Both the position numbers and the translations under genes were made by a program. A DNA stretch of 64,000 nucleotides from Burkholderia sp. SRS-W-2-2016 (GTDB lineage Bacteria > Pseudomonadota > Gammaproteobacteria > Burkholderiales > Burkholderiaceae), in contig NZ_MSDV01000046.1 in NCBI RefSeq assembly GCF_001931485.1, positions 248,001 through 312,000 of the forward strand, in the 5' to 3' direction. The notes beneath the pieces were generated by a model. That model made no database searches. It had not been told where the DNA came from and worked only from the letters and a program-made list of their open reading frames with translations. Shown here in pieces: positions 32,096 through 40,369 of the stretch. Positions within the stretch are counted from its first letter, which is position 1; each line of letters opens with the position of its first letter.

Positions 32096-33394
32096 GTGGA
32101 ACAACTTCCCTTATGGGCGCAGATCGGCGCCGTCTTTCTGCTGCTTATCTGCTCCGCCTTCTTTTCCATTTCCGAGACAGCGATGATGGCGCTCAACCGC
32201 CATCGACTGAAACATCTCGCCAGTAAAAACGCGCTCGGCGCGAAAACCACTCAAGGGCTGCTCGCGCGCACCGATCAACTGCTGAGCGTGATCCTGATCG
32301 GCAACAACCTGTTCAACACGATCATCCCGGTGCTTACCACGTCGATTGCGCTGCATACGTTCGGCCGCAATAACCTGGTGCTGTCGATCGCGACCGGTAT
32401 CGTCGCGTTCCTGATCATCGTGTTCGCGGAAATCACGCCGAAGATCGTCGGCGCGACGTTCCCCGAAAAAATCGCGCTGCCCGCGAGCCTGCTGATCGGA
32501 CCACTGATGCGCGTCGGCAAGCCGCTGATCTGGTTCGTCAATCTGTTCGCGACCGGCATCCTGCGCGTGCTGCACATCAATACGAAGGGCGCGCGCGAAC
32601 AGCGGCTCTCCACCGAAGAACTGCGCACCATCGTGCTCGAATCCGGCAGCTTCATGCCGACCAAGCACCGCAGTATCCTGCTGAACCTGTTCGACCTCGA
32701 AAACATCACCGTCGACGACGTAATGATCCCGCGCCGCCGCATCGAGGCACTCGACTTCGACGCGCCGTTCGAGCAGATCCTGCATCAACTCGAAACCTGC
32801 TATCACAACAAACTGATCGTCTATCAGGGCGACATCGACCGCGTGCTCGGCGTGCTCCATGTGCGCAAGACGCTCGCCGGGCTGCACAACCAGGAGCTCG
32901 AGCGCGATACGCTGCGCGAGCTCCTCGCGGAGCCGTACTTCGTGCCGAGCGGCACGCCGGTGTTCCAGCAGCTGCAGTACTTCCAGGAGAGCCGCCACCG
33001 CATCGCGCTCGTCGTCGACGAATACGGCGAACTGCAAGGCCTCGTCACGCCGGAAGACATCATCGAGGAGCTGATCGGCGAATTCACCACGTCGATTCCG
33101 CGCAGCGCGAGTTCGCGCGGCGGCTGGAACGACGCGGGCGAATGCATCGTCGCGGGCAGCATGCCGCTGCGCGAGCTGAACCGCTGGCTGCAACTGGCGC
33201 TGCCGACCGACGGCCCGAAAACGCTCAACGGCCTGATTCTCGAAATTCTCGAAGACATCCCCGACGGCGACGTCTGCGTGCAAATCGGCGACGTCAAACT
33301 CGAAGTGATGCGCAGCGACGATCAGGCGATCCGCACCGTCAAGCTGTTCAGACCGGCGTCGCGCGGCAAGAGTAATAAAGTCCGCGCGGGCTGA
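32096..33394 (+). CDS. CorC/HlyC-family CNNM-type membrane protein with CBS pair
   Basis: A 432-residue protein. Residues 1-190 form a DUF21/CNNM membrane domain with four hydrophobic segments (SAFFSISETAMMALNRHRLK is its signature). Residues about 200-330 hold two CBS domains (VDDVMIPRRRIEALDFD begins the first), and the last 85 residues are the CorC_HlyC domain. Such proteins are linked to magnesium/cobalt homeostasis, though haemolysin names persist in databases. The GTG at 32096 starts directly before the first helix, and no closer ATG fits. Confidence 0.9.
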   Translation: MEQLPLWAQIGAVFLLLICSAFFSISETAMMALNRHRLKHLASKNALGAKTTQGLLARTDQLLSVILIGNNLFNTIIPVLTTSIALHTFGRNNLVLSIATGIVAFLIIVFAEITPKIVGATFPEKIALPASLLIGPLMRVGKPLIWFVNLFATGILRVLHINTKGAREQRLSTEELRTIVLESGSFMPTKHRSILLNLFDLENITVDDVMIPRRRIEALDFDAPFEQILHQLETCYHNKLIVYQGDIDRVLGVLHVRKTLAGLHNQELERDTLRELLAEPYFVPSGTPVFQQLQYFQESRHRIALVVDEYGELQGLVTPEDIIEELIGEFTTSIPRSASSRGGWNDAGECIVAGSMPLRELNRWLQLALPTDGPKTLNGLILEILEDIPDGDVCVQIGDVKLEVMRSDDQAIRTVKLFRPASRGKSNKVRAG

Positions 33395-33506
33395 ACCGCG
33401 TGGCTGCGGGCGCTGCGGCTCGGCCCAGCACCCAGCTTCACACACGCCGGCCGCGCGCGCCATTAGCCGAACGGCCGAATGGCGCTCACCCGCCGATAGC
33501 CGGAAG

Positions 33507-34805
33507 ATGAAGCCGTCACGATTCACAGCGGCTCATCACCGGTCTCTCATGCAAACGTCTTTTCCTTCCGCCTCGGCGTCACCGCGTCCCGTCGCGTTCA
33601 GCGACGAGCACAACGCGGCCCATCTGACCGACGCCGACACTGCCCCCGCAGTACGCCTGTTGACCGACACGCTGCAGGAAGCGACGCGGCGTAACGCATC
33701 GGACCTTCACATCGAACCGGCGGAGCACGGCTGGCGGATGCGTCTGCGCATCGACGGCGTGCTGCATGAACTCCCACGGCCGCCCGCGCATCTGCGCGAC
33801 GCGTTCGTCACCCGCGTGAAGGTGCTCGCCCGGATGGACATCGCCGAGCGGCGTGTGCCGCAGGACGGCCGGCTGCGGATCGCGACTTCGCCGGGCCGGC
33901 TCGAAGACTATCGCGTGAATTCGCTGCCGACGCTGTTCGGCGAAAAGCTCGTATTGCGGCGGCTCGACGCGTTGCCCAGCGATCTTTCATTGGACTCGCT
34001 CGGTCTCGACCCGCAGCAGCGCGACGCCGTCGATGCGGCGATTCGCGCGCCACACGGACTGATGCTCGTCACCGGACCGACTGGCAGCGGCAAGACGCTG
34101 TCGCTGTACTGCTTTCTGAATCTGCTGAACGACGAAGCGCGTAATCTCTGTTCGGTCGAGGATCCGGCGGAGATTCAGCTGGCCGGCATCAATCAGGTCA
34201 GCGTGCGCGAAAAGGCCGGGCTCACGTTCGCGGTCGCGTTGCGCGCGTTTCTGCGCCAGGATCCGGACGTGATCATGGTCGGCGAAATCCGCGACAGCGA
34301 AACCGCCGACGTCGCGGTGAAGGCCGCGCAAACCGGCCACCTCGTGCTGTCCACGCTGCATACGAATGACGCGCCGGCGGCGATCGCGCGGCTGATCGAT
34401 ATTGGGATCGAGCCGTACAACCTCGCGGCCGCGCTGCGCATGGTGACCGCGCAACGGCTGGTGCGGCGGCTGTGCGTGGCGTGTCGGGTGCCCGCGCCGC
34501 ATTCGGCGGCGGCGCTGCGGGCCGCTGGCTTTGCCGAAGCGCAGCTCGACGGCTGGCAGCCGTATGCGGCGACCGGCTGCGCCGCGTGTCACGGCATCGG
34601 CTATCGGGGGCGCGTCGGTATCCATCAGGTGATGCCGGTTTCCGAGGCGATGCGCGAGTTGATCGTCGGGGGCGCGGGCGTGCACGAACTGGCACGGCTC
34701 GCGCAGAGCGAACAGGTCGCGACGTTACGCGACGCCGCTCTGGCGCGCGTGCGCGACGGCACCACCAGTCTCGCCGAAGCGCTCGCCGCCACCGAGGTCG
34801 CATGA
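33507..34805 (+). CDS. pilB: Type IV pilus/type II secretion assembly ATPase (GspE/PilB-like, short form)
   Basis: A 432-residue hexameric ATPase that powers pilin or pseudopilin assembly at the inner membrane. Walker A is GPTGSGKT near residue 190, the Asp and Walker B boxes are DPDVIMVGEIRDSET, and the His box has STLHTNDAP. A zinc site is formed by CVAC and CAAC around residues 322-361. Canonical PilB is about 560-570 residues; the N-terminal MshEN/N1 domain is missing here. ATG 33549 is an alternative start. It overlaps pilC by ATGA. PilB versus GspE naming rests on the pilC-pilD neighbours. Confidence 0.85.
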   Translation: MKPSRFTAAHHRSLMQTSFPSASASPRPVAFSDEHNAAHLTDADTAPAVRLLTDTLQEATRRNASDLHIEPAEHGWRMRLRIDGVLHELPRPPAHLRDAFVTRVKVLARMDIAERRVPQDGRLRIATSPGRLEDYRVNSLPTLFGEKLVLRRLDALPSDLSLDSLGLDPQQRDAVDAAIRAPHGLMLVTGPTGSGKTLSLYCFLNLLNDEARNLCSVEDPAEIQLAGINQVSVREKAGLTFAVALRAFLRQDPDVIMVGEIRDSETADVAVKAAQTGHLVLSTLHTNDAPAAIARLIDIGIEPYNLAAALRMVTAQRLVRRLCVACRVPAPHSAAALRAAGFAEAQLDGWQPYAATGCAACHGIGYRGRVGIHQVMPVSEAMRELIVGGAGVHELARLAQSEQVATLRDAALARVRDGTTSLAEALAATEVA

Positions 34806-36046
34806 GCACCGCCCCACTCGCGCCGCCGGTGGCGACCGATCTGCGCTTTCGCTGGCGAGGCGTCAACGCCGACGGCACGCGTCAACGCGGCACGCTGATC
34901 GCGCCGGACGCGAGCGTCGCCCGCAACATGCTCAAACGTGACGACCTCTTCATCGTCGACCTCTCGACGCAAGGTCCGGCCCCCCGCCCGCGAGCCCGCG
35001 CGGCCGACGTCACGCGCTTTACGCGGCAACTCGCGAGTCTGCTGCGCGCGGGTCTGCCGCTCGCGCCCGCACTCGAACTGCTCGCGCAAGCGCCAGCGTC
35101 GACATCGTCATCCAGCCGGCGGCAAGGAATGCCGCGCATCGTCGGCGCGCTCGCCCGCGACATCACCGCCGGCCTGCGGTTTTCCGCGGCCCTGCAACGG
35201 CATCCGGCGCAATTCAACACGCTGTACTGCCAGCTGGTCGAGGTCGGCGAAGCGGCGGGCGCACTGGCCACCGTGCTCGCCCGTCTGGCCGACGACCGCG
35301 AACGCGCGGCCGCGCAGCGCGCGAAAGTGCGCGCCGCGCTGACCTATCCGGTCGCGATCCTGCTGCTCGCCGTCGCGATCACAGCAGCGTTGCTGGTGTG
35401 GGTCGTGCCCACCTTCAAACAGATCTTCGACGGCTTCGGCGCGACGCTTCCCGCGCCGACGCAGTTCGTGCTCGCGTTATCGGCCGGCGCGGCGCGCTGG
35501 AGCGTGCCCTTGCTCGTGCTGATGGGCGCCGCGAGCTCCCTGCTTGCGTGGATCCTGCGGCGCTCGATCAACGCGCGCATCCGTTTCGCGCGCGCGTCGC
35601 TGAGCCTGCCGGTGGCCGGTCCGCTTCTGCGCACGCTGTGCGCGGCGCGCTGGAGCCGCGCGCTCGGCACGCTGCTCGCAGCCGGCACCCCGCTCGCCGA
35701 CGCATTCGACTCGCTCACCCACGCAACCGGCAACGCGTCGTTCGATAACGCGACAGCCGGCATCGCCGCACGGCTACGCCGCGGCGAACGGCTCGCCGCG
35801 GCGATGCAGGCCGCGCAGTGCTTTCCCGCCGAGGTCGTGCAGCCGGTCGCGGTCGCCGAAGAATCGGGCGCGCTCGACAGCATGTTGCTCGACGTCGCGT
35901 CGCTCGCCGATCGTCAGGTGGACGAAAAGATCGGCACGCTGTCGAGCCTGTGCGAGCCGCTGGTGATCATCGTGCTCGGCACGCTGGTCGGCGGCCTCGT
36001 GATCGCGATGTATCTGCCCATTATTCAACTCGGCAACGTGGTGTAG
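34802..36046 (+). CDS. pilC: Type IV pilus inner-membrane platform protein (PilC/GspF)
   Basis: A 414-residue membrane protein that anchors the assembly ATPase. It has the repeated GspF domain: FTRQLASLLRAGLPLAPALELLA near residue 75 and WSRALGTLLAAGTPLADAFDSL near residue 285, plus three long hydrophobic segments at about 180, 230 and 385. The stop of pilB overlaps its ATG. No pilin gene lies in this small cluster. Confidence 0.9.
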   Translation: MSTAPLAPPVATDLRFRWRGVNADGTRQRGTLIAPDASVARNMLKRDDLFIVDLSTQGPAPRPRARAADVTRFTRQLASLLRAGLPLAPALELLAQAPASTSSSSRRQGMPRIVGALARDITAGLRFSAALQRHPAQFNTLYCQLVEVGEAAGALATVLARLADDRERAAAQRAKVRAALTYPVAILLLAVAITAALLVWVVPTFKQIFDGFGATLPAPTQFVLALSAGAARWSVPLLVLMGAASSLLAWILRRSINARIRFARASLSLPVAGPLLRTLCAARWSRALGTLLAAGTPLADAFDSLTHATGNASFDNATAGIAARLRRGERLAAAMQAAQCFPAEVVQPVAVAEESGALDSMLLDVASLADRQVDEKIGTLSSLCEPLVIIVLGTLVGGLVIAMYLPIIQLGNVV

Positions 36047-36073
36047 CATCCAGCCGAACCCAATCCCCTCACC

Positions 36074-37033
36074 ATGCAAGCTCCTGTTCCGCTCGTGTCA
36101 GAAACCTCTTCCAGCCTGTTCGCGGGCTTATTGCCTGAACGCTTCGCAAGCGAGATCGGCCTCGCGTTCGCCAGTCTGCCCACCGGTGTGCAGATCGCGT
36201 TCGCGATCGTGTTCGGCCTCGTGATCGGCAGCTTCCTGAACGTGGTCGTGCATCGGCTGCCGATCATGCTCGAACGTGCGTGGCGCGCGGAAATCAGCGA
36301 AGCCATCGATGCCGCCGATACCGCCGATGCCGCGCCGCCCGCCGACGGACTGCCCGCCCGCTATAACCTGTGGGTGCCGCGCAGCGCCTGCCCGCATTGC
36401 GGCCACGTGCTGCGCGCGTGGGAAAACCTGCCGGTGCTGAGCTACCTGCTGTTGCGCGGCCGCTGCTCCGCGTGCGGGACCCGCGTGAGCCTGCGCTATC
36501 CGCTGCTCGAACTCGCCAGCGCCGCCTTCGCGACCGCCGCGCTCGTCGTGTTCGGCCCGACCTCGATGGCGCTCGCCGCGTTCGGTCTCGGCGCGATGCT
36601 GCTGACCATGAGCGCAATCGATATCGACACGCATCTGCTGCCCGATTCGCTGACGCTGCCGCTGCTGTGGGCCGGCCTGATCGTCAATTTCAACGGCATG
36701 TTCACGAATCTGCACGACGCGGTGCTCGGCGCGATCTTCGGCTATCTCGCGCTGTGGGCCGTGCACTGGCTGTTCCTGCTGGTGCGCGGCGTCGAAGGGA
36801 TGGGCTACGGCGACTTCAAGCTGCTGGCCGCGCTCGGTGCGTGGCTCGGTTGGGCCGCGCTGCCGCAAATCGTGCTGATCGCCGCGGTGGCCGGCGCGGT
36901 GGTCGGGCTCGCGGCCACGTGGCGCGGCCGCATGCGCTTCGAAGAGCCGCTGCCCTTCGGGCCGTTTCTCTCGGCCGGCGGTGCGCTGACGCTGTTCGTC
37001 GGCACACCGCTCTATCTTGCATTGGGAGGCTGA
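36074..37033 (+). CDS. pilD: Prepilin leader peptidase/N-methyltransferase
   Basis: A 319-residue A24-family aspartic protease of the inner membrane that cuts and N-methylates prepilins. The cytoplasmic Cys pairs CPHC and CSAC (about residues 110-140) and the catalytic Asp residues in SAIDIDTHLLPD and GMGYGDFKLLAALG are present. GSFLNVVVHRLP is the family's first-loop motif. There is an unusual 30-residue insertion (AIDAADTADAAPPADGL) before the Cys pair. coaE begins three bases after its stop, as in Pseudomonas pil clusters. Confidence 0.95.
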   Translation: MQAPVPLVSETSSSLFAGLLPERFASEIGLAFASLPTGVQIAFAIVFGLVIGSFLNVVVHRLPIMLERAWRAEISEAIDAADTADAAPPADGLPARYNLWVPRSACPHCGHVLRAWENLPVLSYLLLRGRCSACGTRVSLRYPLLELASAAFATAALVVFGPTSMALAAFGLGAMLLTMSAIDIDTHLLPDSLTLPLLWAGLIVNFNGMFTNLHDAVLGAIFGYLALWAVHWLFLLVRGVEGMGYGDFKLLAALGAWLGWAALPQIVLIAAVAGAVVGLAATWRGRMRFEEPLPFGPFLSAGGALTLFVGTPLYLALGG

Positions 37034-37036
37034 AAC

Positions 37037-37639
37037 ATGTTCGTGGTGGGACTAACCGGAGGTATCGGCAGCGGCAAATCGACCGTCGCCAATCTGTTCG
37101 CGATCCGCGGCGTGACGCTCGTCGACACCGACGTGATCGCGCATCGCATCACCGCGCCGCGCGGTATCGCGATGCCGCACATCGCAGCCGAATTCGGCGA
37201 GCAGTTCGTCGCCGCCGACGGCTCGCTCGATCGCGCGCGCATGCGCTCGCTGGTATTCAGCGACCAGACCGCGCTCAAGCGTCTCGAAGCGATCACGCAC
37301 CCGCTGATTCGCGCGGAAACCGAACGCGAGCAGCGCGAAGCGCAAGGGCCTTACGTAATCGTCGTGGTGCCGTTGCTGGTCGAGTCCGGCACGTGGAAGG
37401 AGCGTGTGAATCGCGTGCTGATCGTCGATTGCACGGTCGAGACGCAGATCGCACGCGTGATGAGCCGCAACGGTTTCAGCCGCGACGAGGTGCTCGCGAT
37501 CATCGCGCGTCAGGCCACGCGCGAAGCGCGCCTCGCGGCGGCCACTGAAGTGATCTTCAACGAAAACATGCCGTTCGAAGAACTCGAGGCGCAGGTGGCC
37601 GCGATGCACGAGCTCTATCTGTCGCTCGCGCAGGGATAA
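37037..37639 (+). CDS. coaE: Dephospho-CoA kinase
   Basis: A 200-residue enzyme for the last step of CoA synthesis. The ATP loop is GGIGSGKST at residues 9-17, followed by VDTDVIAHRIT and the lid region VLIVDCTVETQIARVMSRNG. Normal length. It lies between pilD and zapD, an order widely conserved in beta- and gammaproteobacteria. Confidence 0.96.
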   Translation: MFVVGLTGGIGSGKSTVANLFAIRGVTLVDTDVIAHRITAPRGIAMPHIAAEFGEQFVAADGSLDRARMRSLVFSDQTALKRLEAITHPLIRAETEREQREAQGPYVIVVVPLLVESGTWKERVNRVLIVDCTVETQIARVMSRNGFSRDEVLAIIARQATREARLAAATEVIFNENMPFEELEAQVAAMHELYLSLAQG

Positions 37640-37854
37640 AGCGGAGCCGGCGCGCGCGGAGACATCGGCGCGCGCCGCCACCTCACACGCACATTGAACT
37701 TTGCGCGCGAAGCCGAGCCGAACCGCTCAGAACACCGTGAACTGACGAAAAAAGTTGCGAAAGCGCGCCGAAAAAGTGCGTGATTGCTTGGGTAGTCCCA
37801 CGGCATTAGAATGTTTTGCATTCCTGTCACCGACCACGCCCGAGGCGACCCCGC

Positions 37855-38610
37855 TTGATCCTTTACGAGTACCCCTTCAATGAGCGAATCCGGACGCTGT
37901 TGCGCCTCGAAGATCTGTTCGAGCGCTTCACGTTCTTTCTGACTCAGGAAGACGCCAGGGAACATCACGTCGCGCTGACAACGCTATTCGAAATCTCCGA
38001 AGTCGCGGGCCGTGCGGATCTGAAATCCGATCTGATGAAAGAACTCGAGCGCCAGCGACAAACGCTCGCGCCGTTTCGCGGCAATCCCGGCATCGAACAG
38101 AACGCGCTCGAAGCGGTGCTCGGGGAAATCGAACAGACTCTCGCGGGACTCACGCAGATGCAGGGTAAAACCGGCCAGCATCTTGCAGACAACGAATGGC
38201 TCGCGAGCATCCGCAGCCGCGCGATCATTCCCGGCGGGACCTGTAAATTCGATCTGCCGTCGTACTACGCGTGGCAACAGTTGCATCCCGATCAGCGCCG
38301 TCAGGACATCGCCAAATGGGTGACGCCGCTGCTGCCGCTGCGCGACGCGGCGACGATCGTGCTGCGCCTCGCGCGCGAATCGGGTCAGGCGTCGAAGGTG
38401 ATGGCGATGCAAGGCAGCTATCAGCAGATGCTGTCCGGCCGCTCGTATCAATTGATGCAGGTTCGCGTGGCCCCGGAATTGCGCGTGATCCCGGAAGCGA
38501 GCGCCAACAAATACATGCTGTGGGTGCGCTTCACCGTGCAGGAGAGCGATCTGCGCCCGCGCGCAGTCGACATCGACGTGCCGTTCCAGCTCACGCTCTG
38601 CAGTCTGTAG
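37855..38610 (+). CDS. zapD: Cell division protein ZapD (FtsZ bundling)
   Basis: A 251-residue cytoplasmic protein that crosslinks FtsZ filaments at the Z ring. It opens ILYEYPFNERIRTLLRLEDLF, the invariant ZapD start, so TTG 37855 is chosen; GAGGCGA lies upstream. The RSRAIIPGGTCKFDLPSYYAWQ block and the beta-domain with PEASANKYMLWVRF are typical. It follows coaE and precedes yacG as in many proteobacteria. ftsZ itself is 9 kb away. Confidence 0.93.
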   Translation: MILYEYPFNERIRTLLRLEDLFERFTFFLTQEDAREHHVALTTLFEISEVAGRADLKSDLMKELERQRQTLAPFRGNPGIEQNALEAVLGEIEQTLAGLTQMQGKTGQHLADNEWLASIRSRAIIPGGTCKFDLPSYYAWQQLHPDQRRQDIAKWVTPLLPLRDAATIVLRLARESGQASKVMAMQGSYQQMLSGRSYQLMQVRVAPELRVIPEASANKYMLWVRFTVQESDLRPRAVDIDVPFQLTLCSL

Positions 38611-38723
38611 AGCGCCGCCGGCCTCGCAAGCCCGCCGCGGCTTGCGGGCAACGCGCCTTTGAAGCCGCGCGAAATAGCCCTATATTCGTTACTTGTTCCG
38701 TTTGCGATTGACCGTCCGACCGT

Positions 38724-38927
38724 ATGCCTACCGTCGTCAAATGTCCTACCTGCGGTAAAGATGTCCGCTGGACTCCCGAAAGCCGCTTCCGTCCTTTCTG
38801 TTCCGAGCGCTGCAAGCAGATCGATCTCGGCGCATGGGCCGCCGAGAAATACAAGATCGGCGGCAACGAGCAGGAAGGGCCGTCCTCGGATGAAGAGCCG
38901 CCGCGCGGCGACTACAACCCGCATTGA
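38724..38927 (+). CDS. yacG: DNA gyrase inhibitor YacG (zinc-binding)
   Basis: A 67-residue zinc protein shown in E. coli to bind GyrB and block DNA binding. The zinc ligands are CPTCG (Cys8, Cys11) and FCSERC (Cys27, Cys31), followed by IDLGAWAAEKYKI. The C-terminal tail is acidic. It ends about 50 bp before a long hairpin terminator that faces it from the opposite strand. Confidence 0.95.
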   Translation: MPTVVKCPTCGKDVRWTPESRFRPFCSERCKQIDLGAWAAEKYKIGGNEQEGPSSDEEPPRGDYNPH

Positions 38928-38972
38928 GCGTGTTGCGCTGACGCCCGCTCTCCACGAAAAACCACCGCCCCC

Positions 38973-39024
38973 AAAAAAATCACGCGGTAGCGTACGTTGC
39001 CTGAGCAACGCACGCTACCGCGTG
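38973..39024 (-). terminator. Terminator of the Nudix-DUF815 operon with a 20-bp stem
   Basis: Left arm 38981-39000 and right arm 39005-39024 are complementary at 19 of 20 positions around the loop CTGA. On the minus strand the stem is followed by ATTTTTTT. It may also stop yacG transcripts partly. Confidence 0.85.
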
Positions 39025-39044
39025 TTCGGTCTGGGCCTGCGGAT

Positions 39045-39467
39045 TTACTTCTTCTCGGCCGCGAGCCACTCCAGCACCGGAATCGTCGCCGGCAGCAACG
39101 GCGCCACGTCGGCAGGCAGGCTCTGCCACACGAAGGCCTGACCTTCCCGGCCGTGCGGCTCGCCCGACCACTGCGTCACCTTGCAGAAAAAGAGCCGCAC
39201 ATACGCGTGCGGATAATCGTGTTCGAGCGTATGCCACAAATGACACGCCTCGACCTCGATCCCCAGCTCTTCGTGCAATTCACGCGCGAGCGCGGCCTCG
39301 ACCGACTCGCCCGCTTCCAGCTTGCCGCCCGGAAACTCCCAGTAGCCCTCGTACGGCTTGCCGGCCGGACGCTGCGCGAGCAGATAGCGCCCATCCGGCT
39401 GCACCAGCACGCCGACCGCGACCTCGGTGACCGGACGGCCCGCGCCGTTTTTGCTCGCGTCGCTCAT
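39045..39467 (-). CDS. mutT: Nudix hydrolase, MutT-like (8-oxo-dGTP diphosphatase)
   Basis: A 140-residue Nudix enzyme. The Nudix box runs GGKLEAGESVEAALARELHE then ELGI, and YWEFPGG precedes it as in MutT. It would cleave oxidised dGTP and prevent A:T to C:G changes. The longer open frame upstream is the shadow of the DUF815 gene; ATG 39467 overlaps that gene's stop by ATGA. The mutT name is likely but other Nudix substrates are possible. Confidence 0.88.
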   Translation of the reverse strand: MSDASKNGAGRPVTEVAVGVLVQPDGRYLLAQRPAGKPYEGYWEFPGGKLEAGESVEAALARELHEELGIEVEACHLWHTLEHDYPHAYVRLFFCKVTQWSGEPHGREGQAFVWQSLPADVAPLLPATIPVLEWLAAEKK

Positions 39468-40333
39468 GCCGGGGTCTTGCGGCCGGACCAGTCGCGCGCG
39501 AATTGCCACGCGACCCGCCCCGAGCGCGATCCGCGTTCGAGCGCCCACACCAGCGCATCGCCGCGCGCCGCCTCGATTTCGGCGTCGTCGCAACCGAAAT
39601 GGCGCAGCCAGTGCGCGATGATGCTCAGGTAGTCGTCCTGCTTGAACGGATAGAAGCTGACCCACAACCCGAAACGCTCGGACAGCGAGATCTTTTCCTC
39701 GACCAGTTCGCCCGGGTGAATCTCACCGTCCGACGTGTGCTTGTACGTCTCGTTGTCGCTCATGTACTCGGGCAGCAGATGGCGGCGATTCGACGTCGCG
39801 TAGATCAGCACGTTGTCCGACTGCGCGGCGACCGAGCCGTCGAGCGCGACCTTCAGCGCCTTGTAGCCCGACTCGCCGTCTTCGAACGACAGGTCGTCGC
39901 AGAACACGATGAAGCGCTCCGGCCGCTGCGCGATCAGATCGACGATGTCGCCGAGATCGTGCAGATCGTCCTTGTCCACTTCGATCAGACGCAGACCGTC
40001 CTGCGCGAACGCGTTCAGGCACGCCTTGATCAGCGACGACTTGCCGGTGCCGCGCGCGCCCGTCAGCAGCACGTTGTTGGCGGGCTGCTTGCGCACGAAC
40101 TGGCGCGTGTTCTGTTCGATCAGCCCTTTCTGGCGATCGATGTTCTGCAGGTCGTCGAGCGTGATCGACGAAATCGCCGGCACCGGCTGCAGATAGCCGC
40201 GCCCCTGGCGCTTGCGCCAGCGGAACGCAACCGCGGCGGACCAGTCGATCTCCGGCGCGGCGGGCGGAAGCATCGCTTCCAGGCGGCCGAGCACGGCTTC
40301 GGCGCGGGTCAGAAACTGTTCGAGTTTGTCCAT
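39464..40333 (-). CDS. DUF815-family AAA-like ATPase
   Basis: A 289-residue ATP-binding protein of unknown function. Walker A is GARGTGKSS near residue 97, Walker B is VFCDDLSFED near residue 147, and a sensor-like IYATSNRRHLLPEY follows. The C-terminus resembles AAA lid helices. DUF815 proteins next to mutT are frequent in proteobacteria. An ancillary role as chaperone or remodeller is guessed only from fold. Confidence 0.88.
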   Translation of the reverse strand: MDKLEQFLTRAEAVLGRLEAMLPPAAPEIDWSAAVAFRWRKRQGRGYLQPVPAISSITLDDLQNIDRQKGLIEQNTRQFVRKQPANNVLLTGARGTGKSSLIKACLNAFAQDGLRLIEVDKDDLHDLGDIVDLIAQRPERFIVFCDDLSFEDGESGYKALKVALDGSVAAQSDNVLIYATSNRRHLLPEYMSDNETYKHTSDGEIHPGELVEEKISLSERFGLWVSFYPFKQDDYLSIIAHWLRHFGCDDAEIEAARGDALVWALERGSRSGRVAWQFARDWSGRKTPA

Positions 40334-40369
40334 GTTGAGTAGGCGGCCCGTGGCCGCGCATTGAACCTG

